Assembly: GCF_013106755.1 (NCBI RefSeq)
Contig: NZ_WHPF01000011.1
Location: 1 to 64,000, forward strand
DNA from: Limnovirga soli
GTDB taxonomy: Bacteria; Bacteroidota; Bacteroidia; Chitinophagales; Chitinophagaceae
Direction: 5' to 3'
Length of the DNA: 64,000 bases
Shown in pieces: positions 1 through 7,988 of the stretch; position 1 is the first letter of the stretch; each line of letters begins with the position of its first letter. A model generated the notes under the pieces. That model did not search any database and was not told the DNA's origin. It saw only the letters and a list, made by a program, of their open reading frames with translations. Position numbers and translations under genes: made by a program.

Positions 1-133
1 AGAGACAATGAAAATCAACGAGTTATCAAATTGGCATGACCCAAATTATCCACGACAAGGAGAGGTTTTCCAAAATATGGATATAGGAAGGATATGGGAA
101 CTGCTGCCCAAAGTATCCGATTGTATAAGAGTG

Positions 134-152
134 CCCCGGATCAAGTCCGGGG
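134..152. repeat. GC-rich perfect hairpin
   Basis: CCCCGGA (134-140) and TCCGGGG (146-152) form a perfect 7-bp stem around a 5-nt loop. No T-run follows on either strand, so a simple intrinsic terminator is unlikely. It stands out in an AT-rich neighbourhood. Confidence 0.6.
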
Positions 153-228
153 TAAACTGTGAAGGTAAAGTTGCCATAATGATATGTTGCCGGAGCCAAT
201 AACTACTGCAGCAATAGAAGTGTTGCCA

Positions 229-556
229 TGTAATACATTTGCCAGGAGCATGAAATGATTTATGTATAGTGATGAAGGTTTTAGAAGCGGTACTAAAATG
301 CTTTTGAAGCATTACTTAAATGGTTTTGCCTATACCATGAGGTGGATTTGGAATACCGATGAAATGAATTATGGGAGCATGGGAAGGTGTTAGCGAAGGA
401 TGGGAAGGGTTTTATGGGTAGCTTAGAAATGATTTTTGTAGGTGCGGTATACACGGATGGTATATCTATGAAATGAATTATAGTCACCCATGAAACGAAT
501 TATGTATACCACTGAAATGATTTATGGCTACCTATAAAATGATATACGGGACATAG
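229..556. repeat. Degenerate 22-bp tandem repeat array, about 14 units
   Basis: Units start near 229, 251, 273, 294, 316, 338, 360, 382, 401, 424, 447, 469, 491, 513 and 535. The clearest are those at 251, 360, 469, 491 and 513, with consensus TGAAATGAATTATG followed by about NNTACCNA. The last four are spaced exactly 22 bp, and the phase drifts by only a couple of bases across the array. Because 22 is not a multiple of 3 and no frame stays open, this is not a protein repeat. Confidence 0.6.
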
Positions 557-585
557 TGGCATTAAAAAGTTGATTTTTATGCCAC
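556..585. repeat. Hairpin at the right edge of the 22-bp array
   Basis: GTGGCAT (556-562) pairs with ATGCCAC (579-585). The stem continues as AAAAA/TTTTT with one bulged T around a GTTGA loop, giving about 12 bp. It abuts the last 22-bp unit. Confidence 0.55.
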
Positions 586-662
586 AATTACAATGAAATA
601 GGATGGGAAATAATTTACTTTCTTGTACGCTGTGTCAAGGCAATGAGGCGGCTTGGTTATAA

Positions 663-1178
663 TTAAGGATACTCTTCTACAGGTAATCCTAAATACTTTT
701 TAAATAACCAAATATTTGCTCTATTTCCATCATTCTTTTTACCTGCAAAAAAATCATTAATACGAGCTTCTATGTGAATGCGGCCGTGTATTCCACCTAA
801 TTGAATCTTGCCTGTTTTTATCCAATCTTTTTTTATCGAATTCTCAATTTCGTCTTTATAAACACTATAAAAATTTACATTTTCGGCATTTTGAGGTGCA
901 GGATTAAAATACCTTGGGTAAAAGTTTTTTAGCTTTTCTTCTAAGGGAATATTAGTAACGATATTCCAAAATTTTTCTTTAATTCCAAAAACATCAACGC
1001 ATGCAATAAATAGTATTTCTGATTTTATTATTTCTTCAAAATCCGTTCTTTCGATGTTAGATATGCAATCATAAATTGCATAACTGTTGTCTGATAATAT
1101 CCTGGCATAGGTATGCCACCCTACTTTAAAAGGGATTTTAATTAAATCCCCCGGTTCAGTTTTCATTCGCTTTTTCAT
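663..1178 (-). CDS. Imm26-like immunity protein
   Basis: 171 aa if started at the ATG at 1178; a TTG lies 9 bp upstream but adds nothing. The N-terminus (residues 4-30) reads EPGDLIKIPFKVGWHTYARIL, the GD-x-x-x-IP-x-K-x-G-x-x-x-YARIL pattern typical of Imm26-family immunity proteins that neutralise polymorphic toxins. There is no signal peptide or membrane segment, so it is probably cytoplasmic. It is rich in Lys, Asn and Ile, unlike the core genes downstream. No cognate toxin gene is visible in the window. The family call is from motif memory and moderately sure; the specific toxin partner is unknown. Confidence 0.6.
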   Translation of the reverse strand: MKKRMKTEPGDLIKIPFKVGWHTYARILSDNSYAIYDCISNIERTDFEEIIKSEILFIACVDVFGIKEKFWNIVTNIPLEEKLKNFYPRYFNPAPQNAENVNFYSVYKDEIENSIKKDWIKTGKIQLGGIHGRIHIEARINDFFAGKKNDGNRANIWLFKKYLGLPVEEYP

Positions 1179-1302
1179 AAAAATCAATTTGTACTATCTA
1201 AGGTTGTAATGAGCCGGAAAATGCAGCAGAGGCAACGCAAAAAGCGTAACAAAATGAATTAACAATTCTGTACCGCACGGTTGCTTTCAGAGTTGCTGCT
1301 AC

Positions 1303-1345
1303 ACGCAAAGCTATTTTTAAGAGACACTGCGAAGAAGGAAAATGC
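1303..1345 (-). repeat. Short repeat downstream of a small ORF, copy 1
   Basis: CTACACGCAAAGC at about 1309, followed by a TTTTTAAGAGAC segment and GAAGAAGGAAAA. It aligns with 2508-2552 over about 45 bp. It lies immediately 3' of the small gene ending at 1356. Confidence 0.5.
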
Positions 1346-1355
1346 GAAAGCTGCA

Positions 1356-1610
1356 TCAAAGCAGCATTTTAGTTTTATTTTTTCTGCATTGCTTTCCTTT
1401 AATACCCCGCATTATGGCTTTAACATTCAAGTATAAAAAAATTAAACAAATAACAATTATCAAAAGTTGTGGAAGCGTTTCTTTTAAAAACGAGTTGTTA
1501 TAAACGGTTTGAGAACTGCGAGTTAAATTGTTAAAAATAAAAAATGCAACTTGATAATAAAGACTATAAATGGCTATAAGTACTCCGAAGATATTCATAA
1601 TAAATCGCAT
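1356..1610 (-). CDS. Small two-TM membrane protein, unknown
   Basis: 84 aa. Two hydrophobic segments (about residues 5-27 and 47-67) flank a short polar loop with NNLTRSSQ, and the C-terminus is strongly basic (KGKQCRKNKTK), so the tail is probably cytoplasmic. A second in-frame ATG lies 12 bp downstream and could be the true start. I do not recognise a family. It sits between other short, AT-rich accessory genes on the same strand, the context in which immunity or orphan membrane proteins are often found. That it is a real gene is an inference from the clean membrane topology. Confidence 0.45.
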   Translation of the reverse strand: MRFIMNIFGVLIAIYSLYYQVAFFIFNNLTRSSQTVYNNSFLKETLPQLLIIVICLIFLYLNVKAIMRGIKGKQCRKNKTKMLL

Positions 1611-1673
1611 AAAAATTTATTGAATGGTAACTTTAATATTTACATTTTCCCTCAGTGCGTTTATTATAAAATC

Positions 1674-1778
1674 AGAAACTTACATCATCTCAGCGTCTAC
1701 TTTCTATTCCTTGCCAAACTCAATGCTATTGTTAGTAGACTCTTCGGTTAAGGAAAACTACCATATGATGTAGTTTCT
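1674..1778. repeat. About 105-bp element with terminal inverted repeats
   Basis: Left end AGAAACTTACATCAT (1674-1688) matches the reverse complement of the right end ATGATGTAGTTTCT (1765-1778) with one extra T. Inside, GTCTACT pairs with AGTAGAC and TTCCTT with AAGGAA, so the whole unit can fold into one long imperfect hairpin. AGACTCTTCGG inside it also matches the short repeat at 2508-2552. Confidence 0.5.
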
Positions 1779-1801
1779 TATGATTCTTTATTGATTTTCT
1801 T

Positions 1802-2401
1802 TCACCATTTATTCCAAATAGCAGAGCTCCAGAAACGAGCATCATCTATATTATATTCATAAATATCAGTCGTATCTGTTGTTACAAAAGTCCTGAAGGT
1901 TGCTTCTTGTATGTCTTGAGAAATACTTTTAAAATCAAAGCCATTACTAAAGACTGGACCAACCCATTTCAAAACGATAGTATCGCTTTGCCGAATACCT
2001 AAATAACAAGTCGCATCATAATACCATTTATGATTCCTTTCAGGTATTAACTGTCGATAGGTTGGATTTTTCGTAATTAATAATATTGCTAATTTATTAA
2101 ATTCGCCATTATACAATATAGTATCGATTATTATTTCTGTTGAGTCAAAATATTCATCACTATGAAAAAAACCTTCATGATTTGTTACAAAAGTTTTCAT
2201 TGTATGATGAATTTGCTGCTTATCCTTCCTGTACTGCTCATTGTTTATCAATATATGACTTACATACTGTTCAGGTGTATCTGTATTTCTACTAAACTCC
2301 AACCAACCATATATATACTTGAAATAAAGGAATAGAAGAACTCCTACAAATGCAATTACAATTATTGCAGAATTTCTTTTCATTTTATAATTTCTTTTCA
2401 T
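1802..2401 (-). CDS. Membrane-anchored hypothetical protein
   Basis: 199 aa. A short basic N-terminus is followed by one hydrophobic segment (about residues 12-28, ending FLYFKYIYGW), then a soluble domain rich in aromatic and acidic residues with no motif I recognise. The first codons are duplicated in the DNA (MKRN-YK-MKRN), so translation may start at 2401 or at 2383. Codon and amino-acid use (Ile, Asn, Tyr, Lys) is like its small neighbours and unlike the core genes. It shares strand with the Imm26-like gene; a role as an immunity or accessory protein is only a guess from position. Confidence 0.55.
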   Translation of the reverse strand: MKRNYKMKRNSAIIVIAFVGVLLFLYFKYIYGWLEFSRNTDTPEQYVSHILINNEQYRKDKQQIHHTMKTFVTNHEGFFHSDEYFDSTEIIIDTILYNGEFNKLAILLITKNPTYRQLIPERNHKWYYDATCYLGIRQSDTIVLKWVGPVFSNGFDFKSISQDIQEATFRTFVTTDTTDIYEYNIDDARFWSSAIWNKW

Positions 2402-2507
2402 CTAAATAATAAATACACTCTATTAAATTTAGCATAACATTTTAAAATGTTGATAAATTGGTGGAAGGAAGCATTCCTTCATCGCAACACCTGCTTCTTA
2501 AGGTCCT

Positions 2508-2552
2508 TCTACACGCAAAGCCATTCTTAGAGACTCTTCGGAGAAGGCAAAA
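2508..2552 (-). repeat. Short repeat downstream of a small ORF, copy 2
   Basis: CTACACGCAAAGC, then ATTCTTAGAGAC and CGGAGAAGGCAAAA. It matches 1303-1345 and lies just 3' of the gene ending at 2562. CCTTCT and AGAAGG at its ends can pair. Confidence 0.5.
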
Positions 2553-2561
2553 CTTTCTCTT

Positions 2562-2969
2562 TTATTTACAAGTCAATATTGAATCATAAACCAGCAGCGA
2601 ATCAGAAATATTGTAATCAAAATTTTTAGCAATTTCCTTTGTTAAGATGATTACACTATAACCATTCTCTTTTGTAGAATAGGCAACTGGAAATGACTTT
2701 CCGACAATAAGTTCTGCTACTGATTGCTCATTATTTAAACTACCGCAATAATTATAAGCATCATCCCCTTTATATATTCGCCCATTTATATTATACGAAT
2801 ATATAATTGCATAATCACCAGAACTTTTCCAGCCAGGTTTTGATATTTTATCAATTTGCCCTATTGTAATTTCAAAATTATTCCTTAAATCTAATCCTCT
2901 GTACACTCCCCATCCAATCCACAAAAGAAAAACAACAAAAACTACTACTATAATTATTTTATTTTTCAT
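2562..2969 (-). CDS. Small membrane-anchored hypothetical protein
   Basis: 135 aa using the ATG at 2969. An in-frame extension to 3062 exists, but it would place a non-hydrophobic leader before the obvious basic-plus-hydrophobic start MKNKIIIVVVFVVFLLW. After the anchor (residues 4-21) comes a small beta-rich domain containing YSYNINGRIYKGDDAY and VGKSFPVAYS, the layout of many DUF3592-like exported domains. Function is unknown. It belongs to the same AT-rich group of short genes as the Imm26-like protein. Confidence 0.55.
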   Translation of the reverse strand: MKNKIIIVVVFVVFLLWIGWGVYRGLDLRNNFEITIGQIDKISKPGWKSSGDYAIIYSYNINGRIYKGDDAYNYCGSLNNEQSVAELIVGKSFPVAYSTKENGYSVIILTKEIAKNFDYNISDSLLVYDSILTCK

Positions 2970-3123
2970 GGTTATAATGGCTTTTATCTTCAATAACAGT
3001 ACTCGCCGCAGTAATGGGAATTGAACATACTTTTCCGAAGGCGGTACACCCCATTGTTCCATTTTTTTGAAGCAAGACCTGAAACTAAAGATAAAAACCT
3101 TTCTGCGAAAGATGATTTATAAT

Positions 3124-3180
3124 CCGAACGTACAAGAGTGCGACGCAAGTAAAGATGCCTTGCGTTGATTACGCCGGGCT
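3124..3180 (+). repeat. Family A hairpin repeat, copy A1
   Basis: Core GTACAAGAGTGCGACGCAAG at 3130-3149, followed by TAAAG and the distal GCCGGGCT (3173-3180). It lies in the gap between the GHL10 gene and the small gene starting at 2969. The flanking stem is weak in this copy. Confidence 0.75.
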
Positions 3181-3208
3181 CATAGAATAAGTGCCTTTAT
3201 ACCCACTT

Positions 3209-4768
3209 TTATTGTTTTGGTATTACCCAGCCTTTATTGGTTTTTATTAGCTGTTGTACATTGCTTAAGGGGCTTTCGTTATTTTCCCGGTCAACCGCTG
3301 TAATGGCAATATAACAGGTGCCGCCATTATTGGGTATTTGCGTAGCGGGGATGGTGAATTGAATATCTGTTAACCCTTTTGCAGCGAGTAGTTTTATGGG
3401 TTGGTTGCCCAGGGTTTTAAAATTATTGCTGAGGTATAATACATAGGTTTTTACTTCTTCGGTTTCAACAGAATCGTTTGGTTTTGCTTTGATGATATAG
3501 GCTGCATCGGCCTGTTTTTTATTTTCTTCTTTTATGTGTTGCAGGTTGGGGGATAATGGGGCGGTTACATCAATATAGTCCATAGGTGGCACCAGGGCGG
3601 GGTATTGGTAATAGTTTTGGGCAAGACTATCGGCCCAGCCATTGGGGTTATGTAATAGGTTGGTGCAACTGTAATAAATACTGCCCTGCACATTGGGATT
3701 GTTGCGTAAGTTTTTTATTTGATTGGGCAGTTCGTTGGGATTGCGCCAGGCAAGTGTGGGCCTTTCTACTGCCCGGTAAATGCCATGGCCTATATATACC
3801 TGTTTACCATAACTGTGGTTGCCCCACCAGTTAAGCAGTATATTATAATCGCATAGGTGGTGGCCTATTTCCCAATATAGCTGTGGTGCCACATAATCTA
3901 TCCAGCCTTGTTGTAGCCAGAGCAAAATATCGGCATAGAGATCGTCGTAATTGGTTTGGCCGGCCTGGGTGTTGCTGCCATCTTTATCCTTACTAATATT
4001 ACGCCATACACCAAAGGGGCTGATGCCAAATTTGATAAAGGGTTTTGTTTGCAGTACAGCAACATGTATCATTTTTATAATGCTGTCGCAATTGCTGCGG
4101 CGCCATGCCTCTTTTGGGAGGCCCTTACCATATTTTTTGTAAGAGGCTGCATCCGGAAATTCTTTACCTGCTATGCGGTAAGGGTAAAAATAATCGTCCA
4201 TATGAATAGCATCTACATCGTAGCGGGTGATGATGTCTTTTACAATATTGGTTACATATTGCTGCACCTCGGGTAAACCGGGATTAAAATATTTTTTAGT
4301 GCCATAGGTAAGAAACCACTCTTTATGAGTGCGGGTAATATGTGTGGGCGAAATGGAAGAAGTACTATTATCAAATACCGCACGGTAGGGATTTAACCAT
4401 GCATGAAACTCCATATTGCGTTTATGGGATTCTTCAATCATAAATTGTAAGGGATCGTAATAGGGTACCGGGGCCTGGCCCTGTATGCCATTGAGGTATT
4501 CGCTCCAGGGCTCGTAAGGGGAAGGGAAAAATGCATCGGCGGCAGTACGCACCTGCACCACTACCGCATTCATGTGCAGCTGTTGCAAGCTATCTAATAA
4601 AAAAATATATTCTGCTTTTTGGGTGGCTACATCTAAACCCTTTTTTGATGGCCAGTCTATATTTACCACTGTAGCAATCCAGGCTGCCCTGAATTCGTAT
4701 TTGGGTTGTGCCGGTATTGTTTCAAGAAAAATAAACAGGGAACAAATAAACACTAATCCTTTCTTCAT
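3209..4768 (-). CDS. GHL10-family glycosyl hydrolase-like lipoprotein/secreted protein
   Basis: 519 aa. A signal peptide (about 1-21, ending IPAQ) is followed by a GHL10 (DUF187/YngK-like) TIM-barrel domain from about residue 24 to 390. Typical family stretches are EFRAAWIATVVNIDWPS, MNAVVVQVRTAADAFF and DAIHMDDYFYPY with its acidic pair. The C-terminal 110 residues look like a fibronectin type III domain. No lipobox Cys is visible, so it is periplasmic or secreted. The family is thought to act on peptidoglycan-like or other carbohydrate chains; the exact substrate cannot be read here. It starts 27 bp after a MarR regulator on the same strand, so the two are probably one transcript. Confidence 0.88.
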   Translation of the reverse strand: MKKGLVFICSLFIFLETIPAQPKYEFRAAWIATVVNIDWPSKKGLDVATQKAEYIFLLDSLQQLHMNAVVVQVRTAADAFFPSPYEPWSEYLNGIQGQAPVPYYDPLQFMIEESHKRNMEFHAWLNPYRAVFDNSTSSISPTHITRTHKEWFLTYGTKKYFNPGLPEVQQYVTNIVKDIITRYDVDAIHMDDYFYPYRIAGKEFPDAASYKKYGKGLPKEAWRRSNCDSIIKMIHVAVLQTKPFIKFGISPFGVWRNISKDKDGSNTQAGQTNYDDLYADILLWLQQGWIDYVAPQLYWEIGHHLCDYNILLNWWGNHSYGKQVYIGHGIYRAVERPTLAWRNPNELPNQIKNLRNNPNVQGSIYYSCTNLLHNPNGWADSLAQNYYQYPALVPPMDYIDVTAPLSPNLQHIKEENKKQADAAYIIKAKPNDSVETEEVKTYVLYLSNNFKTLGNQPIKLLAAKGLTDIQFTIPATQIPNNGGTCYIAITAVDRENNESPLSNVQQLIKTNKGWVIPKQ

Positions 4769-4795
4769 AAAGCGAAGATAAGATTGTTCGTTTTT

Positions 4796-5245
4796 TTAAT
4801 CGTTTCGCAGCTTGTCTAATAACTGATTTAACATTTTTGCTTCTTCTTCGGTAAGGGTTTCCATAATATGGTCTAACTGAATATTTTTATTATCCAGTTT
4901 ATCCAAAATATCAATGCCTTTTGCAGTAATACTGATATCTACCAGGCGTTTATCTGTTTCGTTGGTTTTTTTTATCACCAGGTCTTTTAGCAGCATGCGG
5001 TCAACTACGCGGCTGGTATCGCTCATACGGTCCAGCATGCGCTCCCTTATTTGCATGGTGCTTAGTGGTTCTTTGCTGCCCCTTAGTATGCGCAGAATAT
5101 TGTATTGCTGCGGGGTAATACTTTCTGTAGCCAGAAATTTTTTGATATTATTCTCCAGCCAGTCATGGGTATACAATATGTTAACCATGGCTTTATTATA
5201 CTCGTTTCTAAAGTTCTTTTGTTGAATTGCCTGTTCAATACCCAT
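4796..5245 (-). CDS. MarR-family transcriptional regulator
   Basis: 149 aa from the ATG at 5245; a longer frame to 5335 would run through the operator-like region and lacks homology character. The winged-helix core spans about residues 25-110, with TPQQYNILRILRGSKEPLSTMQIRERM as helix-turn-helix start and TDKRLVDISITAKG as the wing, both diagnostic for MarR. It probably senses a small molecule and represses its own transcript, which would include the downstream GHL10 gene. A palindrome at 5376-5394 and a TAnnTTTG box at 5403-5410 lie upstream. Confidence 0.88.
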   Translation of the reverse strand: MGIEQAIQQKNFRNEYNKAMVNILYTHDWLENNIKKFLATESITPQQYNILRILRGSKEPLSTMQIRERMLDRMSDTSRVVDRMLLKDLVIKKTNETDKRLVDISITAKGIDILDKLDNKNIQLDHIMETLTEEEAKMLNQLLDKLRND

Positions 5246-5373
5246 GTGTAGTGTTTTTAATGTAGGATGAAAGATTAGCTGGTGTTTAAAAATCTTACGA
5301 TTCACAAATACAAGTTCTGTGCCGTTAAACAGCACCAGTAAACAAATATGTGTGGAAGCAACCAGTTAAAAAG

Positions 5374-5394
5374 GTTGGTTTTCGAACAACCAAT
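5374..5394. promoter_or_regulatory. Candidate MarR operator palindrome
   Basis: TTGGTT (5376-5381) and AACCAA (5389-5394) are inverted about a TTCGAA-like centre. A nearby CAACC (5360-5364) can also pair with GGTTG (5374-5378). It sits between the promoter-like box and the MarR start, where an autoregulatory operator would be expected. Confidence 0.4.
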
Positions 5395-5402
5395 AATTAT
5401 TG

Positions 5403-5410
5403 CAAAATTA
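5403..5410 (-). promoter_or_regulatory. Bacteroidetes -7 box for the MarR-GHL10 transcript
   Basis: On the minus strand this reads TAATTTTG, an exact match to the Bacteroidetes TAnnTTTG -7 element. No good TTG at the -33 position was found, so support is partial. Confidence 0.35.
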
Positions 5411-5510
5411 CTATGCAAAAGCCGTTAAAGTATACCATTTATCAAATTAAATACCAAGGCGGTTTGAGGCCAGTAGTTATACAATGATTTACCAATTACA
5501 AAGCGGCATA

Positions 5511-5545
5511 AAAAAAGGTGGTTATATTTAGTAACCACCTTTTTT
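5511..5545 (-). terminator. Intrinsic terminator of the M3 peptidase gene
   Basis: AAAAAAGGTGGTTA (5511-5524) and TAACCACCTTTTTT (5532-5545) form a 14-bp stem with a 7-nt loop, 17 bp after the stop of the peptidase gene. A- and T-runs on both sides make it potentially bidirectional. Confidence 0.75.
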
Positions 5546-5561
5546 GCAAATACAATCACAA

Positions 5562-7283
5562 TTAAGCCAGGGCTTCCATTTCTGTATTTACAAATTCCAT
5601 TAGTGTTTTAATATGATCTGGCGAAAAATTAAACTGTAAGCCAGCCGCATTGTATAGCTGGGGCAATGTTTTGGTACCACCCAGGCTTAAGGCGTTTATA
5701 TAATTTTCCAATGCCTGTTGTGGGTTTTGTTTGTACTGCATCCACAAGCCAATAGCGCCCAACTGGGCAATACCATATTCAATATAATAAAATGGTACTT
5801 CAAACAAATGTAACTGGCGCTGCCAGCCTATTTCTCTAAATGCAGATAAGCCGCTGATATCAATAGCATCTGTTTGAAACTCATTTAAAATAGTCAGCCA
5901 GGTATTGGTACGTTCTTCAATGGTATGATTGGGGTTTTCGTATACCCAATGTTGAAACTTATCAATAGTGGCAATCCAGGGGAAAATAGTAATTACCCTT
6001 TCCAGCTGGTGTTCTTTTGCCCTTTGCAGATCTTCTTTTTTATCAAAAAATGCTTCCCAGTGGTTCATGCTAAAAAGCTCCATGGCCATGCTGGCCACTT
6101 CAGCAATTTCCATAGGATATTCTTTAAACGCACTTAATTCCAGGTTATGCGATAAGAAAGAATGTATGGCATGGCCGCCTTCGTGTACCATGGTGGTTAC
6201 ATCATCCATTTGCCCTGCGGCATTCATAAATATAAAGGGGGCACCACTTTCGGCCAGCGGACAATTATAGCCACCCGGCGCTTTACCCTTGCGGCTTTCC
6301 AAATCAAAATGTTGCATGTTATCCATTTTACGCAGGCAATCGGCAAAAAATGGGTTTAAAGCAGCAAAACATTGCTCAGTTTTTTGCAGCAACTCTTTGC
6401 CATCAGTAAAGGGGCGCAAAGGGGCTGTACCGGCAGGCTGAGCTTCAATATCCCAAGGGCGCAGGGTATCTACACCCAATTGGGCTTTTTTGCGGGCATA
6501 TATTTTATTTACCAATGGCAATACATGCAATTTTACTGCTTCATGAAAACCATAACAATCTTCTTTGGTATAATCAAAACGGCCCAGCTCAGTAAACTTA
6601 TAATCCCGGTAATTGTCGTAGCCGGCGTTCAGGGCAATTTTATGCCGGCGTTCTACCAGGTTACCAAATAACTCATGCATAGCTTCTTTATCCTGCAGCC
6701 TGCGTGTTTGAATTTTTCTGTACACCGTTTCCCGCAAATTACGGTCGTGGTTTTCTAAAAATTTTGCGGCTTGTTGCAGGGTATATTCCTGCCCGTCTAC
6801 CTCTACACTCATTTTACCGGCAATAGCGCCATACTGCTGCTGCATTACACTTAATTCTGCCTGCAGGGGAATATTTTCTTCCCTGAATAAATCAATATTC
6901 TTTTTAACACTGCGCAGGTAAGTAAAATATTTTTCTGTGGGCAGTTGCCGGGTAAACGCATTGTTTATCAGCTTTTTATTCAATGCATCTGCATAAGGTT
7001 GCAGTTTTGGTTGAATTTCCATGCAGAAATAGGTAAACGCTTCTTCCAGGGCTTTATCGGTGGTATCGCAGGTCATGCGTATCTGGCGCCAGCAGGCGTC
7101 TTCACTTACGGCGGCTTCTACCTCACTCATATCTTTTAACCATTGTTCCAGGGCAGACAGGCTATCAATTTCCCTGTCCAGCAAGGTTTTAAAATAGGGT
7201 TCCAGCGCTTCCCAGGTAGTAACGGTAAAATCGGGCGAAAGAAAATGTCTTTCGGTTTTTTTAATATCGGCACTTAGTGGCAT
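5562..7283 (-). CDS. pepF: M3 family oligoendopeptidase F-like metallopeptidase
   Basis: 573 aa, a normal length for the M3B/oligoendopeptidase group. The zinc site HEGGH is near residues 366-370, and the third ligand lies in the following PMEIAEVASMAMELF helix. No signal peptide is present, so it acts in the cytoplasm, trimming oligopeptides. The start at 7283 is the only sensible ATG. The gene is followed by a strong hairpin terminator. Upstream, a 204-bp gap with a family B repeat separates it from the DUF5606 gene on the same strand. The symbol is by family; substrate range is unknown. Confidence 0.88.
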   Translation of the reverse strand: MPLSADIKKTERHFLSPDFTVTTWEALEPYFKTLLDREIDSLSALEQWLKDMSEVEAAVSEDACWRQIRMTCDTTDKALEEAFTYFCMEIQPKLQPYADALNKKLINNAFTRQLPTEKYFTYLRSVKKNIDLFREENIPLQAELSVMQQQYGAIAGKMSVEVDGQEYTLQQAAKFLENHDRNLRETVYRKIQTRRLQDKEAMHELFGNLVERRHKIALNAGYDNYRDYKFTELGRFDYTKEDCYGFHEAVKLHVLPLVNKIYARKKAQLGVDTLRPWDIEAQPAGTAPLRPFTDGKELLQKTEQCFAALNPFFADCLRKMDNMQHFDLESRKGKAPGGYNCPLAESGAPFIFMNAAGQMDDVTTMVHEGGHAIHSFLSHNLELSAFKEYPMEIAEVASMAMELFSMNHWEAFFDKKEDLQRAKEHQLERVITIFPWIATIDKFQHWVYENPNHTIEERTNTWLTILNEFQTDAIDISGLSAFREIGWQRQLHLFEVPFYYIEYGIAQLGAIGLWMQYKQNPQQALENYINALSLGGTKTLPQLYNAAGLQFNFSPDHIKTLMEFVNTEMEALA

Positions 7284-7338
7284 ATGGTATTGTATTTAGG
7301 CTAAAAGGGAACAAATCAAATAAAGCAGGGTGATGTTA

Positions 7339-7410
7339 CCGGCCCATCTTTTTATGGCATCGGCGCTTGCCACGCTCGGTTCAAGGTTCCGGCTTTGTGG
7401 CAGCAAAAGC
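7339..7410 (-). repeat. Family B hairpin repeat, copy B1
   Basis: GGCATCGGCGCTTGC, then core CACGCTCGGTTCAAGG. GCTTGCCAC (7365-7373) faces GTGGCA-GCAAAAGC (7397 on), forming a stem around the core. Confidence 0.75.
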
Positions 7411-7487
7411 AAAAGAAAAAGGTTCATTTCTTAATACCCGCAAATACACCAATACGCAGTATTAAAAAATGAACCCCTTAATCAAAA

Positions 7488-7988
7488 TTATTCTTCGGTA
7501 GTTTTCTTTTTTGCTTTTTTCTTAGGTGCGGCAGTTTCGGCAACTACTTCTTCAACTGGTGCCGGTGCTGCTGCTTCAACAGTGGTTTCTTCTTCTTCAG
7601 CAAATTCTCTAAGCTTAATTTCTACGTCATTTTTCTTTAAAACGGCAAACCATTTTACCATTTTTTTCATATCGCTGGCGTATACCCTGTCAAAATCCAT
7701 ATCGGGATAAACATTTAAAAAATAGGCTTTAATGGCAGCGGCATCCTTCTCGGATGGTAAGCTTTCTGAGCTGGCTTCCATTGCTTTAAAAATATCTACC
7801 AGGTTCACGTTATCCCTAACGGTATAAATTTCAATACTTTCCAGGTGCGAAAACGTGTGCATACGGCTGGAAACGAATTTTGTACTCTTATCTTCTAAAG
7901 AACGTACAATTGCTCCGTCGGTTTTGCTGGTAATCATCTCAAACAAACCACCCAGGCCTGTAACACTAATTAATTTACTGTATTCCAT
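7488..7988 (-). CDS. DUF5606 family conserved protein
   Basis: 166 aa from the ATG at 7988; the in-frame extension to 8036 (MGFFALFC...) does not fit the family, whose proteins begin with YSKLISVTGLGGLFEM-like sequence as seen at residues 3-18. The conserved domain covers about 1-125 and includes NLVDIFKAME and YPDMDFDRVYASDMKKMVKWF. The C-terminal 40 residues are a low-complexity Glu/Ala/Lys tail. The family is almost universal in Bacteroidetes and its function is not established. Probably cytoplasmic. It shares strand with the M3 peptidase, 204 bp upstream of it. Confidence 0.85.
   Translation of the reverse strand: MEYSKLISVTGLGGLFEMITSKTDGAIVRSLEDKSTKFVSSRMHTFSHLESIEIYTVRDNVNLVDIFKAMEASSESLPSEKDAAAIKAYFLNVYPDMDFDRVYASDMKKMVKWFAVLKKNDVEIKLREFAEEEETTVEAAAPAPVEEVVAETAAPKKKAKKKTTEE

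Larger units (their letters stand above)
1..662. other. Non-coding stretch with tandem and inverted repeats
   Basis: I find no convincing gene here. Short open frames exist on both strands (for example 8-202 on plus), but they are low complexity, run across the 22-bp array and have no recognisable domain. The stretch holds a GC-rich hairpin (134-152), a degenerate 22-bp tandem array (about 229-556) and a second hairpin (556-585). It borders an AT-rich accessory region. Confidence 0.6.

Noticed and set aside
8-202. 64-aa open frame on plus
   Set aside because: No domain, runs through a hairpin and has no supporting context.
229-556. CRISPR array
   Set aside because: Units are contiguous, degenerate and have no unique spacers; no cas genes nearby.
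663-2969. Integron-like cassette array with attC sites
   Set aside because: The repeats lack the RYYYAAC/GTTRRRY core pair and there is no integrase; only a short unrelated repeat is shared.
7365-7402. tRNA-like sequence in family B (GGTTCAAGGTTC)
   Set aside because: No cloverleaf or CCA-type acceptor; the element is a simple hairpin repeated four times.
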